This document shows positions 18,385-27,982 of a DNA stretch of 64,000 bases, one piece after another; position 1 is the stretch's first letter, and each line of letters opens with the position of its first letter. The stretch comes from Deltaproteobacteria bacterium (GTDB taxonomy: Bacteria > Myxococcota_A > UBA9160 > UBA4427). Below the pieces are notes generated by a model. The model made no database searches, was not told the DNA's origin, and was given only the letters and a program-made list of their open reading frames with translations. Location: assembly GCA_029261855.1 (NCBI GenBank), contig JAJDAN010000033.1, positions 1-64,000 of the forward strand. Direction: 5' to 3'. The translations under genes and the position numbers were made by a program.

Positions 18385-19263
18385 CTAGAGCCCTGCCCGC
18401 CATTTCGCGACGGCCTGCCCGATCTCGTCCGGCGAGTCTTCCTGGATGAAGTGACTGCCCTTCACGGTGACTTCCTGCTGGTTGGGCCAGCTGCGGCAGA
18501 AGTCACGCTGAGCACCGACCAGGATGGCGCCGGGGTCCGCGTTGATGAACAGCTTCGGGACCGGTGACTGCGCGAGCCAGGCCCCGTAGGCGTCGCAGAT
18601 CTCGACGACATCGGCGGGCTCGCCCCCGAGCGGAATCTGTCGCGGCCAGGTCAAGGTCGGACGCCGAGCCTCGCCGGCTTCGGCGAACGGTCGGCGATAG
18701 ACCGCCATCTCCGCGTCCGTCAGGCCCCGCAACACGGACCCCGGCAGCACGCGCTCCACGAAGACGTTCTTCTCGAGGACCATGTCTTCGCCGGCGTCCG
18801 AACGAAAGCCCTCGAAGAGGGGCCGGATCGATTCGGGCCATTCGTCCCAGGTCATGCCGCGCACGATGGCTTCCATGTACGCGATACCCTTCACGGCATC
18901 GGGATGACGGCGGGCCCAGTCGAAGCCCAGCGCCGAGCCCCAGTCGTGGATGACCAGGGTGACGTCGCGCTCGACGCCGATCGCGGCAAGCAGGGCATCG
19001 ACATGCTCGCGGTGATCGACGAAGCGATACGCATCGCGACCCGTGGCGTCGAGCCGATCCGAGTCGCCCATCCCGATCAGGTCGGGCGCGATGCAACGCC
19101 CCTGGGACTCGAGGTGCGGCATGACGTTGCGCCACAGGTACGACGATGTCGGATTCCCGTGCAGGAAGACGATGGGATCGCCCTCTCCCGCTTCGACGTA
19201 GGCCATCCGCTTGCCGAGGACGTCGGCGTGCTTCTTCTCGTACCGCTCGTCGGCTGAGATCAC
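18385..19263 (-). CDS. dhaA: Haloalkane dehalogenase (HLD-II, DhaA/LinB-like)
   Basis: An alpha/beta hydrolase that replaces a halogen on alkyl halides by hydroxyl. In the 292 residues I see the full active-site set: Asn37 ([10 protein letters not shown]) and Trp108 as halide-stabilising residues, nucleophile Asp107 ([11 protein letters not shown]), acid Glu131 ([16 protein letters not shown]) and His271 ([14 protein letters not shown]). This pattern is diagnostic for subfamily II. GTG start, 6 bp after the CBS gene stop, so the two are probably one transcript. The natural substrate is unknown. Confidence 0.95.
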   Translation of the reverse strand: MISADERYEKKHADVLGKRMAYVEAGEGDPIVFLHGNPTSSYLWRNVMPHLESQGRCIAPDLIGMGDSDRLDATGRDAYRFVDHREHVDALLAAIGVERDVTLVIHDWGSALGFDWARRHPDAVKGIAYMEAIVRGMTWDEWPESIRPLFEGFRSDAGEDMVLEKNVFVERVLPGSVLRGLTDAEMAVYRRPFAEAGEARRPTLTWPRQIPLGGEPADVVEICDAYGAWLAQSPVPKLFINADPGAILVGAQRDFCRSWPNQQEVTVKGSHFIQEDSPDEIGQAVAKWRAGL

Positions 19264-19269
19264 CCCCGC

Positions 19270-19827
19270 CTAGGCCCCGTCCCGGGTGCGGTAGCGGTCC
19301 TGCCCGAATTCAGGCGGCAGGTTGAGGATTTCGTTCGGGAAGGCTTCGACGAGGAACTGAACCACGTCTCGCACGGACACGATGATGGCCGGGTGTCCCT
19401 CTTCGTCGACGGCGGGTACGTGACGGAAGCCACCCACCGACATCTTGTTGAGCACCCACGCGATCGAGGCGTCCGCGGACAGGCTCTCCGGGTCTCGAAC
19501 CATCACCTCGTCGAGGGTCACCGTCGCTGGATTTCGCCCTCGGTTGATGATCCGGAGCAGGATGTCCCGTTCGGTGAAGATGCCCGTGAGACGCGAGCGC
19601 TGGGTGCCGTCTTCGGTGATCAGCACACAGCCTCGGTGGTCTCGCTGCATGGCGTTCATCGCTTCGGAGACCGCATCCGAGCCCTTGAAGCAGATCGGTG
19701 TGCGCGTGGGCAGCACCGTCAGCGGCTCGTGCAGCAGCCGGGCGTCGAAGACCGGGGTGGAACGGATATCGTCGAAATAGGCTTCGTCGGGCAAGTCGGT
19801 CGTCATTCCATCGATGTCAGGGTTCAT
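19270..19827 (-). CDS. Tandem CBS-domain protein
   Basis: 185 residues with two CBS motifs: about 45-100 (FKGSDAVSEAMNAMQRDHRGCVLITED...LTGIFTERDILLRI) and 110-170 (VMVRDPESLSADASIAWVLNKMSVGGFRHVPAVDEEG...IVSVRDVVQFLVE). A Bateman pair usually binds an adenine nucleotide and signals energy state, here without a fused effector. It has a strong GGAG ribosome binding site and leads directly into the dehalogenase gene. Confidence 0.93.
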   Translation of the reverse strand: MNPDIDGMTTDLPDEAYFDDIRSTPVFDARLLHEPLTVLPTRTPICFKGSDAVSEAMNAMQRDHRGCVLITEDGTQRSRLTGIFTERDILLRIINRGRNPATVTLDEVMVRDPESLSADASIAWVLNKMSVGGFRHVPAVDEEGHPAIIVSVRDVVQFLVEAFPNEILNLPPEFGQDRYRTRDGA

Positions 19828-19995
19828 GGATTTCTCCTCTGGTCCGCGCCTGTCGCTCGCACGAAACGCCTCGAGTGCCGCGGGGACTTGCGCTCAGCTG
19901 TCCAGAGTGGTGCCCGATCACGGCGCGATCTCGATCGAGGCTGCCGCCTATTCTACCTTGATTCGACCCTCCGATCCGCATGGAATCCGCAGACA

Positions 19996-21543
19996 GTGCG
20001 CAACCCCCTTGGGGTGGCACGCCTCGGTCCGCAGGAGAGCGATCTGAGCGGCCTCGACTGGATGGTGATCGCCGCGTACGCGGTCGGGGTGCTGGCGATC
20101 GGCCGCCTCGCGGCCCGCGGCCACGACACGGCCGAGGACCTGCTCGTGGGCGGGCGCGCGATCCCCACCTGGGCGGTCCTCGGCTCGATGGTCGCCACCG
20201 AGCTCTCTGCCGCGACCTTTCTGGGCGTCCCGGACGCCGCCTTCGGCGGAGCCTGGAGCTATCTCGAGCTCGCCTTCGGCGCGCTGCTCGGGAAGCTCGT
20301 GGTGTCGGTCCACGTCATCCCCCTGTACCACCGCCTTGGCATCGTCAGCCTGTACGAGTTTCTCGCCGTCCGCTTCGGGCCGCGATCGCAGAAGCTCGCG
20401 GCGGCTTGCTTCATCGTCGGTCGACTGCTGGCGTCGGGGGTCCGGCTCTTCATCGCGGCCCTGGCCTTTTCCGTCGCGACCGAAACGAGCATCCCGCTCG
20501 CCATCGTCGCGTGCGGAATCATCGCGGGTCTCTACACCCGGGCCGGTGGCATCCGGTCCGTCATCTGGACCGATCTGTTGCAGGCCCTCGTCTTCCTGGC
20601 CGGTGCCTTCGCCCTGCTGGCGGCGGCTGCCGCGAGCGTGCCCGGCGGCTTCGAAGCGATCTGGTCCTGGGCCCAGGAAACAGAGCGCACACGCATCTTC
20701 CACCTCGATCCGGTGTTCACCTGGACGGACGGCACCGGCATCGGTAGTGCGGTCGTGGGCGGCTTCCTGCTGACCCTCGCGACGCACGGCACCGACTTCG
20801 ACATGGTCCAGCGGCTTCTCACCGCGCGCAGCGGTCGCGCCGGCGGCAGCGCCCTGTTCGGGTCGGCACTGCTCAACTTCCCCATCACCGCCCTGTTCCT
20901 GATGGTGGGCACCGCCATCGCCGCCCACCAGGCCCTCGGACCCGCCGGGTGGGAGCCCGACAGTGCGCGGGTCGTCCCGAGCTTCGCGATGCAGGTCTTG
21001 CCTGTCGGCGTGCGCGGACTGGTGTTCGCGGGCCTGCTGGCCGCGGCCATGTCGAGCCTCGACTCGGCAATCTGCGCCATCGCGACGAGCTGGACGGTGG
21101 ACCTGTCCGGCGGCCACATCGGTGGCGCACCGCTGGACGACGCGCGTCTGGCGACCCGCACCCGGCGCGCTTCGGTCGCCGCGACGGCGGCACTCATCGT
21201 CGCCGCTCTGGCGATGGCCGCCTATCACGCAGCGGTGTCGCAGAATGCCGGCGGCCTTTCCCTCGTGGAGTTCGCGCTGTCGGCCATGACCATCCTGTAC
21301 GGTGGACTGCTCGGCGTCTTCGCCGTGGCCGTGTTGGCGCCGGCCGCGGGGAGCGATCGCGGCGCCACCGTCGGACTCGTCGCCGGCGGCGTGGTCGGGT
21401 TGTTGCTCTTCCTGCATCCGGTGTTGCTGGGACAGACCTGGCTCGCATGGACCTGGTGGATCCCCGTGAGCGCGTGCATCGCGGCGCTCGCGACGGTGGC
21501 CTGGCCCGCGCCGCGTCGTCACGCCGACCTGGATCTGGGATAG
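19996..21543 (+). CDS. Sodium:solute symporter family transporter
   Basis: About 515 residues with 12-13 predicted membrane segments of the SSS (LeuT-like) fold. The N-terminal LDWMVIAAYAVGVLAIG helix is followed by the family loop DTAEDLLVGGRAIPTWAVLGSMVATELSAATFLGVP, and the later AGLLAAAMSSLDSAICAIAT segment matches the conserved Na-site Ser region. Substrate cannot be told from sequence. The start is uncertain: GTG at 19996 is preferred, with GTG 20014 and ATG 20062 as alternatives. It is divergent from the CBS gene. Confidence 0.85.
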   Translation: MRNPLGVARLGPQESDLSGLDWMVIAAYAVGVLAIGRLAARGHDTAEDLLVGGRAIPTWAVLGSMVATELSAATFLGVPDAAFGGAWSYLELAFGALLGKLVVSVHVIPLYHRLGIVSLYEFLAVRFGPRSQKLAAACFIVGRLLASGVRLFIAALAFSVATETSIPLAIVACGIIAGLYTRAGGIRSVIWTDLLQALVFLAGAFALLAAAAASVPGGFEAIWSWAQETERTRIFHLDPVFTWTDGTGIGSAVVGGFLLTLATHGTDFDMVQRLLTARSGRAGGSALFGSALLNFPITALFLMVGTAIAAHQALGPAGWEPDSARVVPSFAMQVLPVGVRGLVFAGLLAAAMSSLDSAICAIATSWTVDLSGGHIGGAPLDDARLATRTRRASVAATAALIVAALAMAAYHAAVSQNAGGLSLVEFALSAMTILYGGLLGVFAVAVLAPAAGSDRGATVGLVAGGVVGLLLFLHPVLLGQTWLAWTWWIPVSACIAALATVAWPAPRRHADLDLG

Positions 21544-21552
21544 AGTCGGCGC

Positions 21553-22494
21553 GTGCAGGAGGGGAATCGGAAGGCCATCGTGGCTGCGCTCGTCGCCAAC
21601 GCGGGCATCGCCGTCGCGAAATTCGGAGGCTTTGCCGTCACGGGCGCCGCCTCGATGCTGGCCGAAGGCGTGCACTCGGTGGCAGACACCTGCAACCAGG
21701 CCCTGCTGCTGTGGGGAGGTGCCGCCGCCAAGCGCGCTCCCACCGACGACCATCCCTTCGGCTTCGCGCGCGAGCGCTACTTCTGGTCCTTCGTGGTCGC
21801 CCTGGTGATCTTTGCGCTGGGCGGTCTGTTCGCCATGTACGAGGGCATCCACAAGGTGCTCGACCCGCACGAGGTCGAGAACGCCGAGGTGGCCGCCGGC
21901 ATCCTGGGGCTGGCGATCGTGCTCGAGACCTTCTCCTTCCGCACCGCGGTGCGCGAAGGCAGGCGCCGCAAGGGTTCGCGCAGCTGGTGGGTCTTCATTC
22001 GCGACACCAAGAACCCGGAGCTACCCGTCGTGCTGCTCGAGGACCTGGGCGCGCTGCTTGGGCTGGTCATCGCCCTGGTGGGTGTGGGCCTGGCGGCCTG
22101 GACCGGCGACGCGCGCTACGACGCCGCCGGCAGCATCGCCATCGGTGTGCTGCTGGGGATCTTCGCGGTGGTCCTGGCCCTGGAAATGCGCAGTCTCCTG
22201 ATCGGGGAGGCCGCGTCTCCCCTGGATCGCGCGGCGATTCGGGCCGCGATCGCCGCCACCTCCTGTGTCGACCGGATCATCCACATGCGCACCCAGCACT
22301 TCGGCCCCGACGAGCTGCTCGTCGCCCTCAAGCTGCAATTCGACCGCGCGCTCTCCGTCGAAGAGCTGGCGCGCGGGATCGACGAGGTCGAGGGCCGGAT
22401 CCGCGAGAGCGTTCCCGCGGCGGTGCTGATCTTCATCGAGCCCGACATCCTGCGAGAGGACGAGCACCCGGCCCCACCGCCGGCGCTTTCCTGA
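21553..22494 (+). CDS. Cation diffusion facilitator family transporter
   Basis: CDF proteins export divalent cations in exchange for protons. 313 residues: EGVHSVADTCNQALLLWG in helix 2 with a metal-site His/Asp pair, then HPFGFARERYFWSFV, four further helices and a cytoplasmic C-terminal domain (RIIHMRTQHFGPDELLVALKL). GTG start 9 bp after the symporter stop. The loop between helices 4 and 5 is long and basic (REGRRRKGSRSWW). The metal is not predictable from the visible motifs. Confidence 0.93.
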   Translation: MQEGNRKAIVAALVANAGIAVAKFGGFAVTGAASMLAEGVHSVADTCNQALLLWGGAAAKRAPTDDHPFGFARERYFWSFVVALVIFALGGLFAMYEGIHKVLDPHEVENAEVAAGILGLAIVLETFSFRTAVREGRRRKGSRSWWVFIRDTKNPELPVVLLEDLGALLGLVIALVGVGLAAWTGDARYDAAGSIAIGVLLGIFAVVLALEMRSLLIGEAASPLDRAAIRAAIAATSCVDRIIHMRTQHFGPDELLVALKLQFDRALSVEELARGIDEVEGRIRESVPAAVLIFIEPDILREDEHPAPPPALS

Positions 22495-22503
22495 AGCCCG
22501 CCG

Positions 22504-24144
22504 TCAGGGTGCGAGCAGGCTGCGGCCTTCGACGTCGGCGGGAAGCGGGACGCCGAGACGTGTCGCCAGGCTCGGCCCGATGTCGATGGTCGCTGCCGGG
22601 CCAGTCACTTCGCGCGCCTCGATGCCTTCGCCGAAGAACACGATCGGGACGGCACGGTCGTAGAGATAGGGGCTGCCGTGGGTGGTGCCCGAGCCCGTGA
22701 AGTCGGGCAGGCAGGTGGGCTCGAACTGGACGGCGAGATCGCCGCTGCGCTCCGGGTCGAAGGAATTGCGATACAAGCGGGCCCAGTCCGTATCGCCGCG
22801 TTCGATCTCCTGTCGGGTCCAGGCTTCTCGGACGCTCGGCTGGGCTTCGAGCCAGGTCTCCGCGACGGACACGACCTTCTCGACGGGCACGTCGTGCCTG
22901 CGCGCCATCTCGCGATTGACGGTGAGCTGGTTCGACACGTGGAGCCAGGGGCTCGGCCACGAGAACGGCGACAGCTCGACGTGAAGCTCCCACCACAGCC
23001 CGAAGATGAACGTGATGAGACCGCGGCGTCCTCCGTCGAGGGGACAGGTCAGCTCGCCGGCCGCCTCGAGCGACTCGGGCAAGGGCAACACGCCGTGGTC
23101 GGCGCTGAGGGCGACCAGCAACCGGCCCTTCCCGACCTGCCGTTCGAGGGCCGTCAGGAATTCTCCCAGCCACCCGTCCAACCGACGCAAGGCGTCGGCG
23201 GACTCGAGACTCCACGGCCCGTACTCGTGCCCGACCTTGTCGGTCCCCGAGAGCGAAACGGCCAGCAGGTCCGTCTGCTCGCCGCGCCCCAGTCCCTCGA
23301 CCTCGGCCAGGCGCGCGGCGAAATCCAGGGTCAGCGCGTCGACGTACGGCGAGTGGTACACGTTTTCGATCATGTCCTCCGGATCGCCGTCGCGCAGCGG
23401 ATGTGGACTGACCCGCGAGCGGTCGTCCGCTTCCCCCGGAAAGTCGTCCGCGTGCTGCTTGTCCCCGGCGGCTGGCTCCGTGGCATGCTCCCATTGGTCG
23501 GGGACGCGCGACGCCAGATCCACCGCGTTCCAGGCGTCCACCCAGGCCGGCAACGACGGGAGGTAGTAGCGGCTCGTGGTAAAGCCCGGCGTGTCGTTGC
23601 GCCTGAGCCAGTAGGCCGCGTCCGACTGGTGGCCGCCCAAGGTGATGGCGGCGCGGTCCTTCCCGGAAACCGAGAACACGCGCGTCCCGGGTGCCGCGGC
23701 CTTCATCCAGTCGCCGAGCGTGTCGACCCGGATGTTTCGGGGCGAACGTCCATTCGCCGGGTCGGCGTCGAGCCCGATCACGGCTGCATCGGGCGACCGG
23801 TCTTCAACGCAGTAGCGCAGCTCACCGCTCTTGGCGTCGATGTACGAGTTGCCGGGAACCCCCGAAGGACCAGGATGCCGGCCCGCGACCAGCGACAGAT
23901 GCCCGGGACAGGTCTCGGTGGCGGCGTGGTCGAGGACCGCCTCGGTGTGGACCTGCCCTTCCCGGGCCAGCCGTCCGAGTCCACCGGGCAGGCTCGCGTC
24001 GAGCCGATCCCGACGCATCTGGTCGATGGAGATGAGCACGACCAGCGACGGTCGTTCGCGTTCGGCCGCCTGCAGATCACGGGACACGAAGGTGGAGGCA
24101 CCGGCAATCACGAGAGGGACGAGCAGCAGGGACGGCATCTTCAT
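22504..24144 (-). CDS. PafA-like alkaline phosphatase / type I phosphodiesterase
   Basis: A 546-residue exported enzyme of the alkaline phosphatase superfamily with a signal peptide (residues 1-26). The first metal site lies in VVLISIDQMRRDRL. The nucleophile Thr is in HAATETCPGHLSLVAGRHP, the usual T-x-x-G-P-G-H context with Cys-Pro here. GVPGNSYID carries the family Asn. Second-half metal ligands are in SLSGTDKVGHEYGP and ALSADHGVLPLPE. This fits PafA/NPP enzymes that release phosphate from monoesters in the periplasm. It converges on the cation transporter with 9 bp between stops. Confidence 0.92.
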   Translation of the reverse strand: MKMPSLLLVPLVIAGASTFVSRDLQAAERERPSLVVLISIDQMRRDRLDASLPGGLGRLAREGQVHTEAVLDHAATETCPGHLSLVAGRHPGPSGVPGNSYIDAKSGELRYCVEDRSPDAAVIGLDADPANGRSPRNIRVDTLGDWMKAAAPGTRVFSVSGKDRAAITLGGHQSDAAYWLRRNDTPGFTTSRYYLPSLPAWVDAWNAVDLASRVPDQWEHATEPAAGDKQHADDFPGEADDRSRVSPHPLRDGDPEDMIENVYHSPYVDALTLDFAARLAEVEGLGRGEQTDLLAVSLSGTDKVGHEYGPWSLESADALRRLDGWLGEFLTALERQVGKGRLLVALSADHGVLPLPESLEAAGELTCPLDGGRRGLITFIFGLWWELHVELSPFSWPSPWLHVSNQLTVNREMARRHDVPVEKVVSVAETWLEAQPSVREAWTRQEIERGDTDWARLYRNSFDPERSGDLAVQFEPTCLPDFTGSGTTHGSPYLYDRAVPIVFFGEGIEAREVTGPAATIDIGPSLATRLGVPLPADVEGRSLLAP

Positions 24145-24203
24145 GGCGCCGCAGCGTAGCTCGTGCGCTACAGCAGGCAGGACGTCCGCCGAAGAGTGGC
24201 TGC

Positions 24204-24725
24204 ATGCACCCGACGCCCGCGCGCGCCATCCTGATGCTGTGTGCGTTGTTCCAGGTCACTGCCTGCAACCTGATCGACGCCCGACCGGCCCACGATGCCG
24301 CGATCTCGCGCATGATCCCGGGTCCGCCGGCCGAGGCGGACGTGGACGGCTTCGACTGCTGGCTCACTCTGGAATTCCAGCGATACCCGAGCGAGGGTGA
24401 CGGCACCGACGTCGTCGTGCGCTTCGACTCGATTGCGCTGGCAGAGCCCGTGGAGTTCGACTGGGCCTACATCGCCAGCCACGACAAGCTCACGGGTCGC
24501 GAGGGCTTCGGGTCCGGGCTGTTCGAAGCCGAGATCACCCACCCCGGGCGCCGCCCTCCCCTCGGACGCCCCACCCAGGTGCGGTTCCCGCTTCCGGCCC
24601 GCGCGAGCATCGAGAACGCGCCGGAAACCCTGTACCTGGAGGCGGAGCTGTACTGGGGCGGCGAACGTCAGGACAACGTGCGACAGACCCTCGAGCACCT
24701 CTACGGCGACACCCCGCGCAGCTGA
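24204..24725 (+). CDS. Predicted lipoprotein of unknown function
   Basis: 173 residues beginning with a lipoprotein signal; the lipobox VTAC places the lipidated Cys at residue 21. The mature part looks beta-rich (CWLTLEFQRYPSEG, VVVRFDSIALAEPVEFDWAYI) with no recognised domain. It is divergent from the alkaline phosphatase gene across 59 bp and convergent with the PQQ dehydrogenase. Confidence 0.75.
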   Translation: MHPTPARAILMLCALFQVTACNLIDARPAHDAAISRMIPGPPAEADVDGFDCWLTLEFQRYPSEGDGTDVVVRFDSIALAEPVEFDWAYIASHDKLTGREGFGSGLFEAEITHPGRRPPLGRPTQVRFPLPARASIENAPETLYLEAELYWGGERQDNVRQTLEHLYGDTPRS

Positions 24726-24727
24726 AA

Positions 24728-24772
24728 GCCGCGCACCCGCAGCAAGCCGGAACCCCGGTTCCGGCCCGCTAG
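24728..24772. terminator. 45-nt palindromic element, copy B, at a convergent junction
   Basis: Hairpin gccggaac (24746-24753), loop cccg, gttccggc (24758-24765). It is the second copy of the element at 15650-15694 and again ends on the stop codon (24769-24771) of a minus-strand gene, this time a PQQ dehydrogenase. Compared with copy A, the stem pair A-U has become G-C. Confidence 0.75.
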
Positions 24773-26793
24773 CGGGCTCCCGGTAGCGCGAACGCGACGA
24801 CCGCGTCGCCCGGCTGCGACCAGCCATGGCCCCCGGCCGCGATCACCACGAACTGGCGACCATCGGGACGCAGGCGGTAGCTGATCGGCGTCGAGTTCGC
24901 GGTGTAGGGCAGCCGTCGGCTCCAGATCTCGTCGCCGGTCCGGGCGTCGAAGGCCCGGAAGGTCTTCTCGGTGGTGGCGCCGATGAAGACGACACCCCCC
25001 GCAGTCACGATCGAGCCGCCGAGGTTGGGCGCGCCCAGCTCGAACCACAGGGGAAACGGCGCCTGGTCCCGGGTCGTACCCAGGGTCGACTCCCACAGCA
25101 CCTGCCCCGTAGCCAGGTCGACGGCGGTCAACGTGCCCCAAGGCGGCGCGAGACAGGGTGCGCCGAAGCTCGAGAGCAGCGGGAAACGCTTCACGCCGTA
25201 CGGCGTGCCGGTCATCGGATACAGCTCGTTGGGGTACGTGGCCGACGACGGATCGAGCGCGGCGAAGTCTTCGCGCGGGATCAGCTGCACCACGGCCGCC
25301 GAGCGTGTCTGGTTCGTGTAGAGCACGCCGCGAACCGGATCGACGGAGACGCCGCCCCAGTTCATGCCCCCGGCCGACCCCGGGTACTGCAGCGACCCTT
25401 GCAGGCTCGGCGGCGTAAAGATGCCCTCGGACCGGTAGCGCAGGATCTTCTCGCGACAGTCGGCTTCGTCGATGGGCGTGAACCCCCAGGCGCTGTCGGA
25501 CGTGACCTCGGTCGGATGCAACGGCGGCGGGTGCGTGGGAAACGGCTGGGTGGGCGACAGGGTCTCGCCGGGCACACCGTCCTGGGGCACCGGGCGTTCC
25601 TCGACGGGGTACAGCGGCTCGCCGGTCTCGCGGTCGAGCAGGAAGACGTGGCCCATCTTGGTGGCCTGGGCGACTGCAGGGGCGCCACCGCCCACGCCCT
25701 CGATCTGGAACAGGGTTGGCTGGCTGCCGACGTCGTAGTCCCAGACGTCGTGATGGACGGACTGGAAATGCCACACGAGCTCGCCGGTTTCGGCGTCGAG
25801 GGCCACCGTCGAGCTGCCGTAGTAGTCGATGCCGTCGCGTTGACCTCCGTAACTGTCCGGCGACGGATTCCCGGTAGGCACGAAGACCAGACCGCGCTCT
25901 TCGTCGGCGGACATGGGCGCCCAGACGTTCGGGGTACCCGACGCATAGCGCCGTCCGCCTTGAGAGGGCTTCGACCGCCAACCCGGAGGCACCGGGTCCC
26001 AGGCCCAGCGCAGCGCGCCGGTGCGCGCATCAAAGCCGCGCACGACGCCGGCGGGCGCGTCGACCCGCAGACTGTCCGCCACCAACGCGCCAATCGCCAC
26101 GACGTCCCGTGCGACGACAGGCGGGGATGTCGGGTAGTACTCCCAGGCCGGGACATCGTCGCCAATCCCCTCTCGCAGGGCGACGCGACCCTCGGAGCCG
26201 AACTCGGCACAAGGCAGCCCGGTGTCCGCGTCGAGGGCGATCAGCTCCGAATCCCGGGTGCCGTGGAAGATCCGCCGCGCGCACACGGCCGTGTCCTCCG
26301 CCTCGGGATCCTCCCAATAGGTGACACCGCGGCAGGTCAGGGGATACGGGCCCTCCCCGCGACTCGCGCGCAGGCCTGGATCGAAGGTCCAGCGCTCGGC
26401 TCCGGTTTCCGGGTCGAGCGCGATGACCCGCATGAAGCCGGTGCAAAAGTAGAGCGTGTCGTTGGCGACAATGGGCGTCACCGGGAACGAGGTGCGCGCG
26501 ACGTCGCCCGAGCCATCGGAAAAGTCACCATGGCGGTAGGTCCAGACTTCCTGGAGCGAGGCAACATTGGCCGGCGTGATCTGCGTCAGCGGCGAATAGC
26601 GCAGCCCGCCGAGGTCCCCGCCGTGGGCCGGCCAACCGGCGACGGGGCTGGTGGGATCGATGACCACCCGCTCACTGCAACCCGCGCCCACCCCGGTGCA
26701 GAGCCCTGCGCACAGTAGGACCGCGAGGAGCACCGCTCCCCGCGTCGCGCCTCTCGTCGCGCGAACGAATCCCTTCCGACTGCGATGGGCCAA
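24769..26793 (-). CDS. PQQ-dependent dehydrogenase, exported lipoprotein
   Basis: 674 residues with an eight-bladed quinoprotein propeller: repeated tryptophan-docking motifs such as VIALDPETGAERWTFDP, VRGFDARTGALRWAWDP and FRAFDARTGDEIWSRRL, and the early GWPAHGGDLGGLRYSPLTQI. Lipobox VGAGC predicts a lipid anchor. There is no cytochrome domain and no five-helix membrane region, so it resembles soluble glucose/quinate-type enzymes; the substrate is unknown. TTG at 26793 is the longest start; GTG at 26733 has a better GGGGAG site. It starts 12 bp after the recombinase-like gene. Confidence 0.9.
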   Translation of the reverse strand: MAHRSRKGFVRATRGATRGAVLLAVLLCAGLCTGVGAGCSERVVIDPTSPVAGWPAHGGDLGGLRYSPLTQITPANVASLQEVWTYRHGDFSDGSGDVARTSFPVTPIVANDTLYFCTGFMRVIALDPETGAERWTFDPGLRASRGEGPYPLTCRGVTYWEDPEAEDTAVCARRIFHGTRDSELIALDADTGLPCAEFGSEGRVALREGIGDDVPAWEYYPTSPPVVARDVVAIGALVADSLRVDAPAGVVRGFDARTGALRWAWDPVPPGWRSKPSQGGRRYASGTPNVWAPMSADEERGLVFVPTGNPSPDSYGGQRDGIDYYGSSTVALDAETGELVWHFQSVHHDVWDYDVGSQPTLFQIEGVGGGAPAVAQATKMGHVFLLDRETGEPLYPVEERPVPQDGVPGETLSPTQPFPTHPPPLHPTEVTSDSAWGFTPIDEADCREKILRYRSEGIFTPPSLQGSLQYPGSAGGMNWGGVSVDPVRGVLYTNQTRSAAVVQLIPREDFAALDPSSATYPNELYPMTGTPYGVKRFPLLSSFGAPCLAPPWGTLTAVDLATGQVLWESTLGTTRDQAPFPLWFELGAPNLGGSIVTAGGVVFIGATTEKTFRAFDARTGDEIWSRRLPYTANSTPISYRLRPDGRQFVVIAAGGHGWSQPGDAVVAFALPGAR

Positions 26794-26805
26794 CTGGCGG
26801 GGAGA

Positions 26806-27897
26806 CTAGAGCAGCTCCTGCTTGCGCGTCTGGTACGGGAAATGGACGGCCCCGCTCCCGACACGCGGCGGTGCCTCGCCCTCGGCGGCGAAGAGCGCGC
26901 TCGCACGCAGCTCGTCTCCGGCTTCCTGGGCGGCCGCCACGCGCTTGGCGCGACCCTTGGTGCGAGCCGACACGGCGCTCCGGCGCAGATCGTTGGGCGA
27001 GAACGGCGCGACACCCGCCTCCTCGGCCCGCTTGGCGCAGTGCTGGCGCACCGCCGTCGCCGTCAGGCGCCGGATCTCCACCTTGCCGTTCTTCCGAACC
27101 GGACACAGCAGCGCCCCGGGGCTGCTGCCACGCGCTTCGAGCCAGTCTTCGAGGGCAATCAGCGCGCCGTTCTGCAGCGGCACCGTGCGACCGCGGGAGT
27201 CCTTGGTGCCCTTCACGTAGACGGTCACCTGGCCGCGGCGGTTGTCGTACTTCATGTCCGTCACGGCCAGCGCGAGAATCTCGTTCACGAGCAGGCCGCC
27301 CTGGTAGCCGAGGCTCATGATGAGCGAGTCGCGCGAGCCCTGCGGGGTCGTGTCCACGGTACAGGCCGACGTCAGCGCGCGGAATTCGCTGGCGCTCAGG
27401 ATGCGGCCCCGGGTGGACACCTTGCCGTCCGCCTTCGGGAACTGGACTGCCTCGCCGAACTCTTCGTCGCTGAGGAAGCCCAGCTTGTGGCATTCCCTGA
27501 CGACGCGGCGCAGGGAATTCCGGAGCTTCTGCACGTGCTTGGCGGCATACACCGTCGGGACCTGGCGGTACTTGCGGCTCGGGTCCCGGTTGAAGCGGAG
27601 GGATTCGAGGCGCGCCGGCGTGCCCTCGAGCTTGAGGATGTTGAGCGCCGCGGCGCCGTGATACGCCTTGACCTGCTGCCACGGGAACTCGCGGGCGTCA
27701 CACACACCATCGGTGAAGAGCAGCGCCAGGGTCTGCAGCGCGTCTTCAGCGGACCGCCTGCCGTCGCCGGGCTTCAGGGATTCCAGATAGCTTTCGACGG
27801 CGCGCACGCCGCGGGCGACCTCTTCGGGGTCGAGAATGAAGTCAGCAGACTCTCCGGCGAGCCGCTCGTCGCCGAGGTAGACAACATCGGTGGCCAT
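26806..27897 (-). CDS. Tyrosine-recombinase-like protein with degenerate active site
   Basis: 363 residues. An N-terminal SAM-like DNA-binding half (about 30-150) is followed by a catalytic-domain relative (about 165-310): LGYQGGLLVNEILALAVTDM, VYVKGTKDSRGRTVPL, CPVRKNGKVEIRRLT and AEEAGVAPFSPNDLRRSAVS. The first catalytic Arg (G-L-R-x-x-E) is Leu203, the H-x-L-R His is Asn302, and the G-H and nucleophile Tyr region after residue 310 is replaced by unrelated sequence. Lys229 and Arg305 remain. No alternative frame restores the lost part. It may act only as a DNA-binding protein. It has its own promoter region with a palindrome. Confidence 0.8.
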   Translation of the reverse strand: MATDVVYLGDERLAGESADFILDPEEVARGVRAVESYLESLKPGDGRRSAEDALQTLALLFTDGVCDAREFPWQQVKAYHGAAALNILKLEGTPARLESLRFNRDPSRKYRQVPTVYAAKHVQKLRNSLRRVVRECHKLGFLSDEEFGEAVQFPKADGKVSTRGRILSASEFRALTSACTVDTTPQGSRDSLIMSLGYQGGLLVNEILALAVTDMKYDNRRGQVTVYVKGTKDSRGRTVPLQNGALIALEDWLEARGSSPGALLCPVRKNGKVEIRRLTATAVRQHCAKRAEEAGVAPFSPNDLRRSAVSARTKGRAKRVAAAQEAGDELRASALFAAEGEAPPRVGSGAVHFPYQTRKQELL

Positions 27898-27982
27898 TCT
27901 GGGGGGTTCTCCGGTCTTTGCGCTTCAGCGTTCGTCCCGCCCAACGCGCCACACCTGAGCGCGCTCCGGGACGTACGGGGGG

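Noticed and set aside
26806-27010. Frameshift explaining the missing catalytic end of the recombinase-like protein
   Set aside because: The other minus-strand frames over this stretch contain no G-H or Y-D-R-R-like sequence, so the C-terminus is genuinely replaced.
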